A DNA stretch of 64,000 nt from Clostridiales bacterium VE202-21 (GTDB lineage: Bacteria; Bacillota; Clostridia; Lachnospirales; Lachnospiraceae): NCBI GenBank assembly GCA_000509105.1, contig BAIF02000065.1, positions 1 through 64,000 on the forward strand, in the 5' to 3' direction. Position numbers and translations under genes: made by a program. Of this stretch, positions 45,883 through 54,928 are shown piece by piece (within the stretch, counting starts at the first letter, position 1; each line of letters opens with the position of its first letter). The notes under the pieces were generated by a model, which did no database searches, was not told the origin of the DNA, and saw only the letters and a list, made by a program, of their open reading frames with translations.

Positions 45883-46536
45883 ATGGGAAGGTTTAAGGTA
45901 GGATTAATACGCGTCCTGACGACAGAAGACCAGGACGTGCTGCAGGCACACGGCAAAGTAATTATGGAAAATTTCCCTGGTATTGATGTAGAGACAAAAT
46001 GCATTCCGGATCAATACGAGGGAATACATAACGACGAATTATGTGAACTGGCCATTCCAAAAATTGTAGAGACAGCGAAAACATTTACAGACGTGGATAT
46101 GTTTATCGTCAGCTGTGCAGACGATCCGGGCGTTGAAGAAATCAGAGAGGCGATCCCAGGAATCCCGGTTACCGGCGGAGGCGAGACTACGGTGGCCCTG
46201 GCGTTAAAATATGGCGATAAAGTAGGCGTGCTGGGCATCACCGACTATGCACCCAAGGCTTATGAGAGGATGCTGGCTGGAAAGATGATACTTGGTAAGC
46301 CGGACGGAGTCGACAGCACGCTGGATTTGATGACGCCGGAAGGACGGGAGAATACCATCAAAAAAGGAATAGAGCTGAAAGAGCAGGGCGCCCAGGTTAT
46401 AGCGCTGGCGTGCACAGGCCTTGGCACCATAGGCGTGGCAAAAGAGCTGGAAGAAGCAACGGGGCTGCCGGTGATAGACCCGGTCATAGCAGAAGGAATG
46501 TTTGCCTATTTCGAAAAAATTCGCAGAGGGGTCTGA
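45883..46536 (+). CDS. Asp/Glu/hydantoin racemase family protein
   Basis: 217-aa racemase-fold protein, start with TGAGGAGG. The two catalytic Cys candidates are in FIVSCADDPGVEE and VIALACTGLGTIG. Family members racemise hydantoins or amino acids, or isomerise maleate. The stop TGA (46534-46536) and last codons (RRGV) lie inside a palindromic repeat, so the original C-terminus may have been replaced. Last gene of the DUF917 operon. Confidence 0.87.
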   Translation: MGRFKVGLIRVLTTEDQDVLQAHGKVIMENFPGIDVETKCIPDQYEGIHNDELCELAIPKIVETAKTFTDVDMFIVSCADDPGVEEIREAIPGIPVTGGGETTVALALKYGDKVGVLGITDYAPKAYERMLAGKMILGKPDGVDSTLDLMTPEGRENTIKKGIELKEQGAQVIALACTGLGTIGVAKELEEATGLPVIDPVIAEGMFAYFEKIRRGV

Positions 46537-46563
46537 CCCCTTTGCAAAAGGGTCAGACCCCTC
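46526..46563. repeat. Palindromic repeat pair forming a long hairpin (copy 2)
   Basis: GAGGGGTCTGACC (46526-46538) pairs exactly with GGTCAGACCCCTC (46551-46563); the loop is CCTTTGCAAAAG. Two repeat units in inverted orientation. The racemase stop codon lies in the left unit. Confidence 0.87.
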
Positions 46564-46584
46564 CGAAGTCTCTCTGAAAATAAT

Positions 46585-46609
46585 GAGGTGCTGTTGACGA
46601 CAGCACCTC
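46585..46609. terminator. Terminator hairpin between convergent racemase and plsC genes
   Basis: Perfect 10-bp stem GAGGTGCTGT (46585-46594) / ACAGCACCTC (46600-46609), loop TGACG, followed by TAATTTC on the plus strand and ATTATTTTC on the minus strand. It could serve both converging units. Confidence 0.65.
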
Positions 46610-46626
46610 TAATTTCATTCAATTGA

Positions 46627-47364
46627 TTATGACACGATCTCTGCATTCTTAATAATTGTTTCCTGTATGATGTTCTGTACGTAATTCCCAATATGTTTTT
46701 TATCTTCTTTTTCCAGCTGATCTGGATAGATTGGCTTTCCGTATTCGATCACGACATGGACTTTGCGAATCCTGGGAAATTGTTTCTCGAAAATGGCACA
46801 TGTATTATTCATGGATACTGGTACAATAGCACAATTTGTTTTCGTAGCGATCTTAAAGGCGCCGTCTTTAAACGGGAGCATACTTAGTTCTTCCCCATTG
46901 TTGCGCGTTCCCTCTGGAAAGATACAGATGGAAATCCCCTTTTTTATGTAGTCGATAGCCTGTAGAATGGTCTTTAACCCCTCTTTTGGATTTTCGCGGT
47001 CCAGGAAGATGCAGTACAGATAGCGCATCCATGTGGAAAGCAGCGGAATGTGCTCCATCTCTTTCTTGGCAACGTATCCGGTCAGCCTTTTACAGCGGGA
47101 GTAGGTCAGCAGAATATCAAAAAAACTGCGGTGGTTGCCGATGAAAAGCACCGGTTCGTCGGGAACATTCTCCTCCCCGATGACGGTGGCGCGGACGCTC
47201 GTCATTTTTAAGATAACTTTAAATGCCCACTGCACGAGCCGAAGAGAGCTGTAGTCCCTTTTTTCGCGGTTGAATTTGCCGATCACCCATTCCACGAAGA
47301 AGATCGGAATGGAAAGAATTAAAAATGTAACCAGGAAGATTACAATACAGATAAATCTAAACAT
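46627..47364 (-). CDS. plsC: 1-acyl-sn-glycerol-3-phosphate acyltransferase
   Basis: Membrane-associated phospholipid synthesis enzyme, 245 aa, acylating lysophosphatidate. N-terminal membrane anchor (ICIVIFLVTFLILSIPIFFV), catalytic HX4D motif with His78 and Asp83 in GNHRSFFD, and phosphate-binding FPEGTR (149-154). Length is normal for PlsC. Monocistronic by position; paralogues are common in Firmicutes, so it need not be the sole enzyme. Confidence 0.9.
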   Translation of the reverse strand: MFRFICIVIFLVTFLILSIPIFFVEWVIGKFNREKRDYSSLRLVQWAFKVILKMTSVRATVIGEENVPDEPVLFIGNHRSFFDILLTYSRCKRLTGYVAKKEMEHIPLLSTWMRYLYCIFLDRENPKEGLKTILQAIDYIKKGISICIFPEGTRNNGEELSMLPFKDGAFKIATKTNCAIVPVSMNNTCAIFEKQFPRIRKVHVVIEYGKPIYPDQLEKEDKKHIGNYVQNIIQETIIKNAEIVS

Positions 47365-47812
47365 CAGGAAATACCCTCTTTTCTGTTCTTGTCTATGTAT
47401 TTCTCAAACCGGTGTTAACACGTACCGAATCCAGAATACCATACCCTCCAATTATACAAAAAGCCGCTTCAAAAAACAAGTAATGTACAGAATATAATTC
47501 TGTAAAAAATTAGTTTGAACATTATTCACGGCTTATGAGCCGTACAGTATGGTATAAGTCCCAGAGAACAGTAACTAGTAATTGTCTAATACTAGTTTGT
47601 TACTATCCATACTTCGGTCAAATAACATACAGTTTATCAATAAATCTATACAGATGACAAATCCCACCAAACGAATCAATACACCGCCCTCGTAAAAATG
47701 CCTCCCCATAAGCCAACCTTCCCCCAAAAAAGCATTTGGCACAGAATCCAGCAGAAAGAGAATATTCAGGACACTTGAATAATATGATAATAGAGAGAAT
47801 ATACCGCGGGGA
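47365..47812. other. 448-bp intergenic region with one hairpin repeat
   Basis: AT-rich, no supported gene. At 47566-47604 GAACAGTAACTAGTA faces TACTAG-TTT-GTTACT, a hairpin that shares the GAACAGTAA motif with those at 56085 and 63371. Promoters for plsC (minus) and the PrcB-like gene (plus) must lie here, but I see no clear consensus pair. Confidence 0.6.
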
Positions 47813-47818
47813 TTGGAT

Positions 47819-48226
47819 ATGAAGAGAAAAATGATGTATCTGGCGGGATTTTTGCTTGTGCTGATGCTTACGGGATGCATATCGCGCCCACAAAAGACGG
47901 AAAAGCTGCGGGACCTGGATTTTACCGTTATGGATAAGGAGAAAGTGCCAAATGAACTGAAGACGGCGATTCTGGAAAACAGGGACCTGCCATTTAAGCT
48001 GACATACGCAGACCAGGGGTATCTGTATATTGCGGAAGGATACGGGCCGCAGCCCAAAAGCGGGTACAGCGTAGAAGTGACGGGACTTTATGAGACAGAA
48101 AATGCCATTTATATACATACGAATCTGCTGGGGCCGGAAAAGGGAGAGAAAACAGAAGAGGTAACTACCTATCCCTATGTGGTAGTCAAACTGGAATATA
48201 TTGAAAAAAATGTGATTTTTGATTAG
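47819..48226 (+). CDS. PrcB-like lipoprotein
   Basis: 135-aa secreted lipoprotein. Signal peptide with lipobox MLTGC (Cys20 from MKRKMM). The body (about 30-130) resembles the PrcB C-terminal domain: VPNELKTAILENRDLPFKLTY, then YLYIAEGYGPQPKSGYSVEV. This domain is common in small secreted or spore-associated proteins of clostridia. It lies 13 bp upstream of the sipL-like gene, suggesting a sporulation operon. ATG 47813 is an alternative start. Confidence 0.75.
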   Translation: MKRKMMYLAGFLLVLMLTGCISRPQKTEKLRDLDFTVMDKEKVPNELKTAILENRDLPFKLTYADQGYLYIAEGYGPQPKSGYSVEVTGLYETENAIYIHTNLLGPEKGEKTEEVTTYPYVVVKLEYIEKNVIFD

Positions 48227-48238
48227 AGGAGGATGTAT

Positions 48239-49798
48239 ATGGAACTGATTAAGAAACAGGTGCACTACACACAGGAGGGAAAACGGACTTTTGACCAGTT
48301 TTATCTGGATGAGGATTACAATGTCCCCGATGCGAAGGAGGATGTACAGCAGATTATCCAGGGAAGCGGCACGGTTAAAATTGAGGATATTAAGCTGGTT
48401 GAGAATTACATAAGGATTTCGGGCAAATTGTATTTTCAGATACTATATGTCACTGCAACTGGAGATCCGCAGCCCGCGGTATTAGAAGGCAAGATTCCAT
48501 TTGAAGAGATGGTGTATACGGATGGCGGAGAAATGGAAAGCTATTTTATACAGAATATCCGCGTGGAATTCACGGTATCTCTGGTACATTCCAGAAAACT
48601 GAGTATCCGTGCAATGGTAGAGATGGAGATTGGCCGGGAAAAGCTGGAGGACGAAGAAACCACAGTGGATATCGACAGCCCGGTTCCGATTTACAAAAAA
48701 ATGAAAAATGTAAACCTCCTGGAGCTTCATACCACCAAAAAGGACACCTACCGGATCAAGGAAGAAATTACGCTTCCTGGAACAAAGGAAAGCGTCGGGC
48801 AGCTGCTTTTGACGGACGTCAGCAGCAGGAAGCTGGAGATCCGCCTGGGTCAGGATGAGATGCAGCTGAAAGGGGAACTCCTGGTGTTCTGCATGTATCT
48901 GTCTGAGGATGGGAAGGCAGACTGGCTGGAACAGAGCGTCCCGTATGAAGGCAGGATCGAATGCGGCGGCGTGGAGGAAGGCATGTACTATTATGTCCAC
49001 AACAGCCTGGAGGATACCCTGATGGATGTCCGCATGGATGAGGATGGGGAAATGCGCATTCTTGGGATAGAGGGGACTCTGAATTTGAGGATGAACATTT
49101 ATCAGGAGGAAGAAATCGAACTTCTGGAGGATATGTACTCCCTGGAGCAAAACTGCGGATTTGAGACGAGAGAGGCGGTCTATGAAGAACTCCTTGTACA
49201 GAATTATTCGAAATGTAAAGTAGCGGAGCGTCTATCCCTTCCGGAGCTAAAAGACGACGTGCTGCAGATCTGCCACAGCGACGGCAGCGTGCAGATCGAA
49301 CACATGGAGCTGGTAGAGGAAGGAATCCAGATCGAAGGCATTCTGCACATTTCCTTCCTTTATCTGAAAGCGGATGATGCAATGCCGTTTGGGGGCTGGC
49401 AGGGAATGGTGCCCTTCTCCTATCTGTTGGAATGCCCGGGAATGACGGAAGATGTGCGCTATAACATCTCCTATCATGTAGAGCAGCTTTCCGTCAATCT
49501 GGCAGGAAGTGAGGCGGTAGAGGTGAAGGCTGTGCTTGCCTTTGATACATTTATGCGCAAGCCCGTTCCCATGCAGGTAATTACGGATGTGGAGCTGTCC
49601 CCGGTTTCGATGGAAGAGATGGAAAAACGGCCGGGAATCGTAGGCTACATTGTAAAAGACGGAGATGAGCTCTGGACGCTTGCAAAGAATTATATGACCA
49701 CCATAGACGGTATCAAGGAAATCAATGAATTGGAATCAGATACCATAAAACCGGGTGACAAATTGTTGATTTTTAAAGAAAATATGAGTATACTGTAG
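48239..49798 (+). CDS. sipL: DUF3794/LysM spore protein (SipL-like)
   Basis: 519-aa protein with DUF3794-type repeats: a first unit around 30-110 (FYLDEDYNVPDAKEDVQQII), one around 165-245, and a third around 320-410 (RLSLPELKDDVLQICHSDGSVQIEHMEL, read in parts). A C-terminal LysM domain (about 470-515) reads VKDGDELWTLAKNYMTT and KPGDKLLIF. In clostridia this domain order is that of SipL, which binds SpoIVA and tethers the coat to the forespore. ATG 48239 is chosen because AGGAGG abuts the earlier ATG. The symbol is by architecture, not by alignment. Confidence 0.8.
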   Translation: MELIKKQVHYTQEGKRTFDQFYLDEDYNVPDAKEDVQQIIQGSGTVKIEDIKLVENYIRISGKLYFQILYVTATGDPQPAVLEGKIPFEEMVYTDGGEMESYFIQNIRVEFTVSLVHSRKLSIRAMVEMEIGREKLEDEETTVDIDSPVPIYKKMKNVNLLELHTTKKDTYRIKEEITLPGTKESVGQLLLTDVSSRKLEIRLGQDEMQLKGELLVFCMYLSEDGKADWLEQSVPYEGRIECGGVEEGMYYYVHNSLEDTLMDVRMDEDGEMRILGIEGTLNLRMNIYQEEEIELLEDMYSLEQNCGFETREAVYEELLVQNYSKCKVAERLSLPELKDDVLQICHSDGSVQIEHMELVEEGIQIEGILHISFLYLKADDAMPFGGWQGMVPFSYLLECPGMTEDVRYNISYHVEQLSVNLAGSEAVEVKAVLAFDTFMRKPVPMQVITDVELSPVSMEEMEKRPGIVGYIVKDGDELWTLAKNYMTTIDGIKEINELESDTIKPGDKLLIFKENMSIL

Positions 49799-49811
49799 GT
49801 ATAATGTATAC
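49788..49811 (+). promoter_or_regulatory. GTATAC repeats flanking a -10 upstream of ispE
   Basis: GTATAC occurs at 49788-49793 and 49806-49811, with TATAAT (49800-49805) directly against the second copy. FCD-type GntR regulators often bind short TNGTNNNACNA-like palindromes; the GntR gene lies in the same operon, so autoregulation is possible. No clear -35. Confidence 0.35.
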
Positions 49812-49835
49812 AAGATACAATTTGGAGGACACAGG

Positions 49836-50723
49836 ATGAAACAGATCGCATTAAAGGCGCTTGCCAAAATCAATCTGGGACTGGACGTACTGGGGAGAAG
49901 GGCGAATGGATACCACGATGTACGCATGGTGATGCAGTCAATATATCTGTATGACGATGTGAAAATAGAGCGGACGGAAAAGAAGGGGATCGAGGTCAGG
50001 ACGAATCTGTATTTTCTTCCCACGGATGAGAATAATATTGCATACAAAGCAGCGGCTATGATGATCAGGGAGTTTGCAATTCAGGAAGGTGTTATTATTA
50101 CGCTGGATAAACATATACCGGTGGCAGCAGGTATGGCGGGCGGCAGTTCCAACGCCGCCGCCGTGCTTTTTGGAATGAACCGGATGTTTGGCCTGGGCCT
50201 GTCCCAAAAAGACCTGATGGAAAGAGGCGTGAAGCTGGGAGCGGATGTGCCCTACTGCATCATGCGCGGCACCGTACTGGCAGAGGGGATCGGGGAAGAA
50301 CTCACGGTGCTGCCTGCCATGCCGAGATGCACGGTTCTTGTTGCCAAGCCGGCGATTAGTGTATCCACCAAGGTCGTGTACGAGGCGCTGGATGCAAAAG
50401 AGATCCTAAAACATCCGGATATCGAAGCCCTGATAGCCGGTTTAGAACAAGGAAGCCTTCCGGACATCGCAGCTGCCATGGGAAATGTGCTGGAGGATGT
50501 GACGATCCCCATGTATCCGGTCATTGAAGATATCAAGAATGAAATGAAAGCGGCGGGAGCGCTCAACGCGATGATGAGCGGCAGCGGCCCGACCGTATTC
50601 GGCCTGTTTGAGAACAAGGCGCAGGCCAGAAAAGCGCAGGATAAGATCAGAGAAAAAGCACTGGCAAAGCAGGTGTATGTGACGAACATACACGGTGCGA
50701 GGAGGATAGAATATGGAGCCTAA
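49836..50723 (+). CDS. ispE: 4-diphosphocytidyl-2-C-methyl-D-erythritol kinase
   Basis: 295-aa GHMP kinase of the MEP isoprenoid pathway. N-terminal ALAKINLGLDVLGRRANGYHDV, ATP-binding VAAGMAGGSSNAAAVLFGMN, and C-terminal MMSGSGPTVFGLF: all three GHMP motifs. Ribosome site TTGGAGG. Overlaps the GntR gene by 11 bp. Confidence 0.96.
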   Translation: MKQIALKALAKINLGLDVLGRRANGYHDVRMVMQSIYLYDDVKIERTEKKGIEVRTNLYFLPTDENNIAYKAAAMMIREFAIQEGVIITLDKHIPVAAGMAGGSSNAAAVLFGMNRMFGLGLSQKDLMERGVKLGADVPYCIMRGTVLAEGIGEELTVLPAMPRCTVLVAKPAISVSTKVVYEALDAKEILKHPDIEALIAGLEQGSLPDIAAAMGNVLEDVTIPMYPVIEDIKNEMKAAGALNAMMSGSGPTVFGLFENKAQARKAQDKIREKALAKQVYVTNIHGARRIEYGA

Positions 50724-51384
50724 ATATGAAGTGACTATGAACGAATACCTGCCTTTGCGGGATGTGGTGTTCAACACGCTGAGACAAGCCATTCTGCGGG
50801 GCGAGCTAAAGCCGGGAGAGCGTCTGATGGAGATCCAGCTTGCGAATAAGCTGGGCGTAAGCCGTACACCGATCCGTGAGGCAATCCGTAAGCTGGAGCT
50901 GGAAGGCCTTGTACTGATGATCCCGCGCAAGGGTGCCGAAGTTGCGGAAATCACGGAGAAGAACCTGCGAGATGTCTTGGAAGTAAGAGGGGCCCTGGAA
51001 GAGCTGGCGGTACAGCTGGCCTGCGACCGGATAGACAAAGAGGGAATCCGGAATCTGAAAAAGTCTGCGAAGGAATTCGAAGCCGTCCTGGACAGCGATG
51101 ATATCACCCAGATTGCCGAGGCAGACGTAGCGTTTCATGACGTGATCTATATTGCCACAGATAATACAAGGCTGATCCAGCTACTGAACAACCTGCGTGA
51201 ACAGATGTATCGGTACCGTGTGGAGTACCTGAAGCAAAAAGAATGCCACCCTAAGCTTCTGGCGGAGCATCAGGACATTATCCGGGCCATAGAGAATGGG
51301 GAAAGAGATAAAGCTGCGAAAATCACAAGCCAGCATATCGATAACCAGGTGGCGGCGGTGACCGATATACTGCGTCATAAATAA
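50713..51384 (+). CDS. GntR-family (FCD) transcriptional regulator
   Basis: 223-aa regulator. The winged HTH (about 12-75) contains KPGERLMEIQLANKLGVSRTPIREAIRKLE. The helical FCD ligand domain (about 85-215) has metal-ligand candidates in ADVAFHDVIY, and in AEHQDIIRAI and SQHIDNQ. Cotranscribed with ispE (11-bp overlap) and followed by spoIIR; this order is common in clostridia as far as I recall. Effector unknown. Confidence 0.92.
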   Translation: MEPKYEVTMNEYLPLRDVVFNTLRQAILRGELKPGERLMEIQLANKLGVSRTPIREAIRKLELEGLVLMIPRKGAEVAEITEKNLRDVLEVRGALEELAVQLACDRIDKEGIRNLKKSAKEFEAVLDSDDITQIAEADVAFHDVIYIATDNTRLIQLLNNLREQMYRYRVEYLKQKECHPKLLAEHQDIIRAIENGERDKAAKITSQHIDNQVAAVTDILRHK

Positions 51385-51579
51385 GTATAAAAACAGTGGC
51401 GGTGTCGGACAACAAATTATATATACTATATATTGCTGTTTGGCCGCATAGCCTGCAAAAATATCTTGTATATAGATTTCATTTCCCGACAGTTCCATTG
51501 TTGTATAATTCTGAGATTTCTGTCAATACTCCTTTTATCAAACAGATCTGACACATCTGAAACATGGAAGGAGTTACAT

Positions 51580-52224
51580 ATGGATCGTACATTTCACATA
51601 GAAAGACAGACAAACAGAATTATTTTAATGCTCGCGGTCATCATCGCGACTCTGATTACGGGGTTTGCCGTCTGGCGTGTGCAGCTGACCGCTCAGGCCA
51701 AGACGCAGGAACATCTGGCTCAGGAGGTTCTGCGGTTTCACATTCTTGCAAACAGCGACAGTGAGGAAGACCAGGCCCTGAAAATGGATGTCAAGGAACA
51801 GGTTCTGGCCTACCTGAAAGCCGCAATGCCGGAAGGGATGAATGTGGACGAAACAAAAGAATGGATGCGCAGGCATACGGATGAACTGGAAGAGACTGCC
51901 AGACAGACGATCTTGGCGCAAAACAAAGACTATCCCGTCAGCGCCGCGGTGACGACCTGTTATTTCCCGGATAAGACATACGGGGATGTGACGTTTCCGG
52001 CGGGGAATTATGAAGCGTTAAGAATTGAGATCGGCGCAGCAAAAGGACATAACTGGTGGTGCGTACTGTACCCGAATTTGTGCTTTACGGATGCCACAAA
52101 TGCAGTTGTGCCGGAAGAAGGTAAAGAGGAATTGAAGAGCGTGCTGACAGAGGACGAATACTCCCAGGTGACGGCACAATCAGACTTTAAGATAAAATGG
52201 TATTTCCTGGAGCGTTTTAAATAA
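51580..52224 (+). CDS. spoIIR: Stage II sporulation protein R
   Basis: 214-aa forespore signalling protein that triggers SpoIIGA to process pro-sigma-E. One N-terminal membrane/secretion segment (IILMLAVIIATLITGFAVW), then the SpoIIR signature LRFHILANSDSEEDQALK and the C-terminal KGHNWWCVLYPNLCFTDA. Start at the ATG with GGAAGGAG; a longer frame to 51433 is not SpoIIR-like. Strong evidence that the organism sporulates. Confidence 0.95.
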   Translation: MDRTFHIERQTNRIILMLAVIIATLITGFAVWRVQLTAQAKTQEHLAQEVLRFHILANSDSEEDQALKMDVKEQVLAYLKAAMPEGMNVDETKEWMRRHTDELEETARQTILAQNKDYPVSAAVTTCYFPDKTYGDVTFPAGNYEALRIEIGAAKGHNWWCVLYPNLCFTDATNAVVPEEGKEELKSVLTEDEYSQVTAQSDFKIKWYFLERFK

Positions 52225-52302
52225 CAGAACGGCCGGCGTCACAGGGACGGCACAGAGCCCGAATGTGCAGGCGGAATCTCCGGAGATCCAGGCGGAGGGA
52301 AC

Positions 52303-53487
52303 ATGACTGAATTTTTAGTAAAACATTTTGTAAAAGATTATGAAAAAGTAGAAAAGGTGTCCGTGCGTACAGCTTATGGCGTATTAGCCAGTATCGTGGG
52401 CATCTTTTGTAATGTATTTCTGTTCATTGTAAAATTTGTTGTCGGAATCGTTCTTCACAGCGTTTCCGTAACAGCGGACGCGTTCAACAACCTTTCCGAC
52501 GCAGGATCGTCGGTGATCAGCTTTGTCGGAGTAAAAATGGCAGGGAAACCTGCTGATGAGGATCACCCGTTCGGCCACGGCAGAGTGGAGTACATAGCGG
52601 CTCTTGTCGTAGCCTTTCTGGTATTGGAAGTTGGATTCACATTTCTGAAGGATTCTCTGGCTAAAATCAGAATGCCGGAGGAACTTAACTTTCAGCTCCT
52701 GTCCGTGATCATTCTGCTGTTGTCTATCGGCGTCAAGCTGTGGCTGGGCATTTTTAACCGGAAACTGGGACGGAAAATTGACTCAAAAGTAATGATGGCC
52801 GTATTTACGGACTCTATGGGAGACGTCATCACAACTGGAGCAACGATCCTTTCTCTGGTATTTTTCAAAGTGACCGGCATTAATATAGACGGCTTTGTTG
52901 GAGTAGGCGTAGCTCTCGTGGTCATGTGGGCGGGCGTAGGAATTGCCAAAGACACACTGGAGCCGCTGATCGGCGAGGGGGTAGACCCGGAGCTGTATGA
53001 TAAGATTCGAAAATTTGTAGAAAACTATGAGGGCATTGAGGGGACGCATGACCTAATCGTACATAATTACGGGCCAAACCGGAGCATGGCATCGATCCAT
53101 GCAGAAGTCCCCAACAATGTCAGCATCGAAGAGTCCCACGAAATCATTGACCGGATCGAGAGAGATGCCATAGAAGAACTGGGTATCTTCCTGGTTGTCC
53201 ATATGGATCCGATCGAAACGCAGAATGAAGAAGTCATGAAAATACGCATGCAGGTGGACGGGGCGTTGAAAGGGCTGGACAGCAGTTGCAGTATCCATGA
53301 TTTCCGCGTGGTCGAGGGAAAAGAGCAGATCAATCTGATCTTCGATATGGTAGTGCCTATCTCTTACCATGAAAAAAAGCGGCGGGAGCTGCAGGCAAAA
53401 CTGGCGGCAAGGCTGAGGGAGACGGATCACCGTTACCGGTGCGTGATCACAATGGAACATAGCTTTAAATCCAGCAAAAATGATTAA
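52303..53487 (+). CDS. Cation diffusion facilitator (CDF) efflux protein
   Basis: 394-aa membrane antiporter for divalent metals. Transmembrane ligands appear in SVTADAFNNLSDAGSS (TM2) and FTDSMGDVITTGA (TM5), the Asp-rich pairs of CDF proteins, and the DHPFGHGRVEY loop is the second metal site. The C-terminal cytoplasmic domain (from about 205) is longer than usual and has EVPNNVSIEESHEIIDRIE. Mn, Fe or Zn specificity cannot be assigned. Confidence 0.93.
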   Translation: MTEFLVKHFVKDYEKVEKVSVRTAYGVLASIVGIFCNVFLFIVKFVVGIVLHSVSVTADAFNNLSDAGSSVISFVGVKMAGKPADEDHPFGHGRVEYIAALVVAFLVLEVGFTFLKDSLAKIRMPEELNFQLLSVIILLLSIGVKLWLGIFNRKLGRKIDSKVMMAVFTDSMGDVITTGATILSLVFFKVTGINIDGFVGVGVALVVMWAGVGIAKDTLEPLIGEGVDPELYDKIRKFVENYEGIEGTHDLIVHNYGPNRSMASIHAEVPNNVSIEESHEIIDRIERDAIEELGIFLVVHMDPIETQNEEVMKIRMQVDGALKGLDSSCSIHDFRVVEGKEQINLIFDMVVPISYHEKKRRELQAKLAARLRETDHRYRCVITMEHSFKSSKND

Positions 53488-53533
53488 GAAACACGAACAG
53501 TGAAATGACAGGATAAGAAAGAAGGTATTATAA

Positions 53534-54253
53534 ATGTACTCATTTGACAGCAGAGTAAGATACAGCGAAATCGACCACCAGGGAACCATGACACTTCCGG
53601 CGCTTATCAACTATTTTCAGGACTGCAGCACCTTTCAGTCGGAAGACATCGGCGTGGGCCTCGAGGTCCTGAGAGAGAGAAAAAAGGCATGGCTCCTTTC
53701 CTACTGGCAGGTGGTGATCGACCGCTTTCCGAAAATGGGAGAGCAGATTACGGTAGGCACATTTGCCACCGGGTTCAAGGGACTATACGGGAACCGTAAC
53801 TTTGTCATGAAGGATGAACAGGGAAATATGACTGCCTGCGCCAACTCCGTATGGGTATTCATGGATATAGAGAAGGGCCGGCCGGCAAGGCCGGGGGAGG
53901 AAGATATCGCGCCTTACGGTATGGAGCCGCCGCTGGAGATGCACTATGAGGACAGAAAGATAAAACTGCCGGAATCCTGCAAAAACCTGCCATCCTTTCC
54001 GGTGCGCAAATACCATATCGATACCAACGAGCATGTCAATAACTGCCAGTATGTTCAGATGGCGCTGGAAATCCTTCCGGAAGATATGAAGATCGGACAG
54101 CTGAGGGTGGACTATAAAAAATCCGCAGTCTATGGCGACACCATCTATCCAAAGGCCGCTTTTGAAGCCGAGCGGACCGTGGTAGAGCTATGTGACAGGG
54201 AGGAGAAGCCTTACGCGGTGATCGAGTTTAAGTCAAAGAGCTCGCAGTCTTAA
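53534..54253 (+). CDS. Acyl-ACP thioesterase
   Basis: 239-aa double hotdog thioesterase (plant FatA/B-like bacterial family) releasing fatty acids from acyl-ACP. N-terminal hotdog opening YSFDSRVRYSEIDHQGTMTL, active-site segment HIDTNEHVNNCQYVQMALE in the second hotdog. Its stop overlaps the convergent DUF1648 gene by 4 bp. Confidence 0.9.
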   Translation: MYSFDSRVRYSEIDHQGTMTLPALINYFQDCSTFQSEDIGVGLEVLRERKKAWLLSYWQVVIDRFPKMGEQITVGTFATGFKGLYGNRNFVMKDEQGNMTACANSVWVFMDIEKGRPARPGEEDIAPYGMEPPLEMHYEDRKIKLPESCKNLPSFPVRKYHIDTNEHVNNCQYVQMALEILPEDMKIGQLRVDYKKSAVYGDTIYPKAAFEAERTVVELCDREEKPYAVIEFKSKSSQS

Positions 54254-54726
54254 CGTTTCCGGTAGAGCTGTATCAGGAAAAAGGCCATGGGCCCGAACAC
54301 CAAAATCATATCTGCGGGAAGGAACCAGGCGGGAAGCGGTTTTGTTAGGGCAGAGTAAAAGGAGAGGAACACAAACGTAAGCACCATGACAAGTTTCATG
54401 GTAACAATCATATTTTTTATGATGCGGAAAATGCGTACCTTGTTTTCTCTGGTCACCTCGACGCCCGTGTTCCAGATGCCGGGCGTGCGCTCACAGAGAG
54501 AGATGCCGAGATACATGAGGACGGAAAGAATGGGAGTGAACCACAGCTCGCTTTTATTTCCCCAGCGGTCGATCTCACCCGCACCGTTATAATGTCCGGG
54601 AATCTGGTCCGGGATGTGATCCCAATTTATAATGAGATAGAGAAATACAGCGGCCATTGCGGCAATGCAGAGCAGATTAACCGCTCTATGGTATCGTGTA
54701 GAAGGCAGATTTGTTTTTTTATCCAT
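54250..54726 (-). CDS. DUF1648 membrane protein
   Basis: 158-aa protein with four predicted membrane helices. The block WDHIPDQIPGHYNGAGEIDRWG is the DUF1648 signature, a domain also found at the N-terminus of SdpI-type immunity proteins. No SdpI-specific partner is present, so function is unknown. Convergent with the thioesterase gene. Confidence 0.85.
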   Translation of the reverse strand: MDKKTNLPSTRYHRAVNLLCIAAMAAVFLYLIINWDHIPDQIPGHYNGAGEIDRWGNKSELWFTPILSVLMYLGISLCERTPGIWNTGVEVTRENKVRIFRIIKNMIVTMKLVMVLTFVFLSFYSALTKPLPAWFLPADMILVFGPMAFFLIQLYRKR

Positions 54727-54825
54727 GGGATCGATCCTTTCATGATGATATACAATAAAGAGTGCGGGTCATTGTGTCTTATTATAATAGCCTGCAGCCA
54801 ATAGTCAAGAACATCGGGAAAATGT

Positions 54826-54854
54826 TTGCTAAATCAGGAAAGACAAGGTATACT
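54826..54854 (+). promoter_or_regulatory. Sigma-A promoter of the CvfB-like gene
   Basis: TTGCTA (54826-54831), 17-bp spacer, TATACT (54849-54854), 75 bp before the ATG at 54929. Confidence 0.65.
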
Positions 54855-54928
54855 AACATAGTATCAGTGTTAGAAACAGGGGCAGGCCGACCAATCATGT
54901 CCCGATATAGATAGAAGGAGAACAGGAA

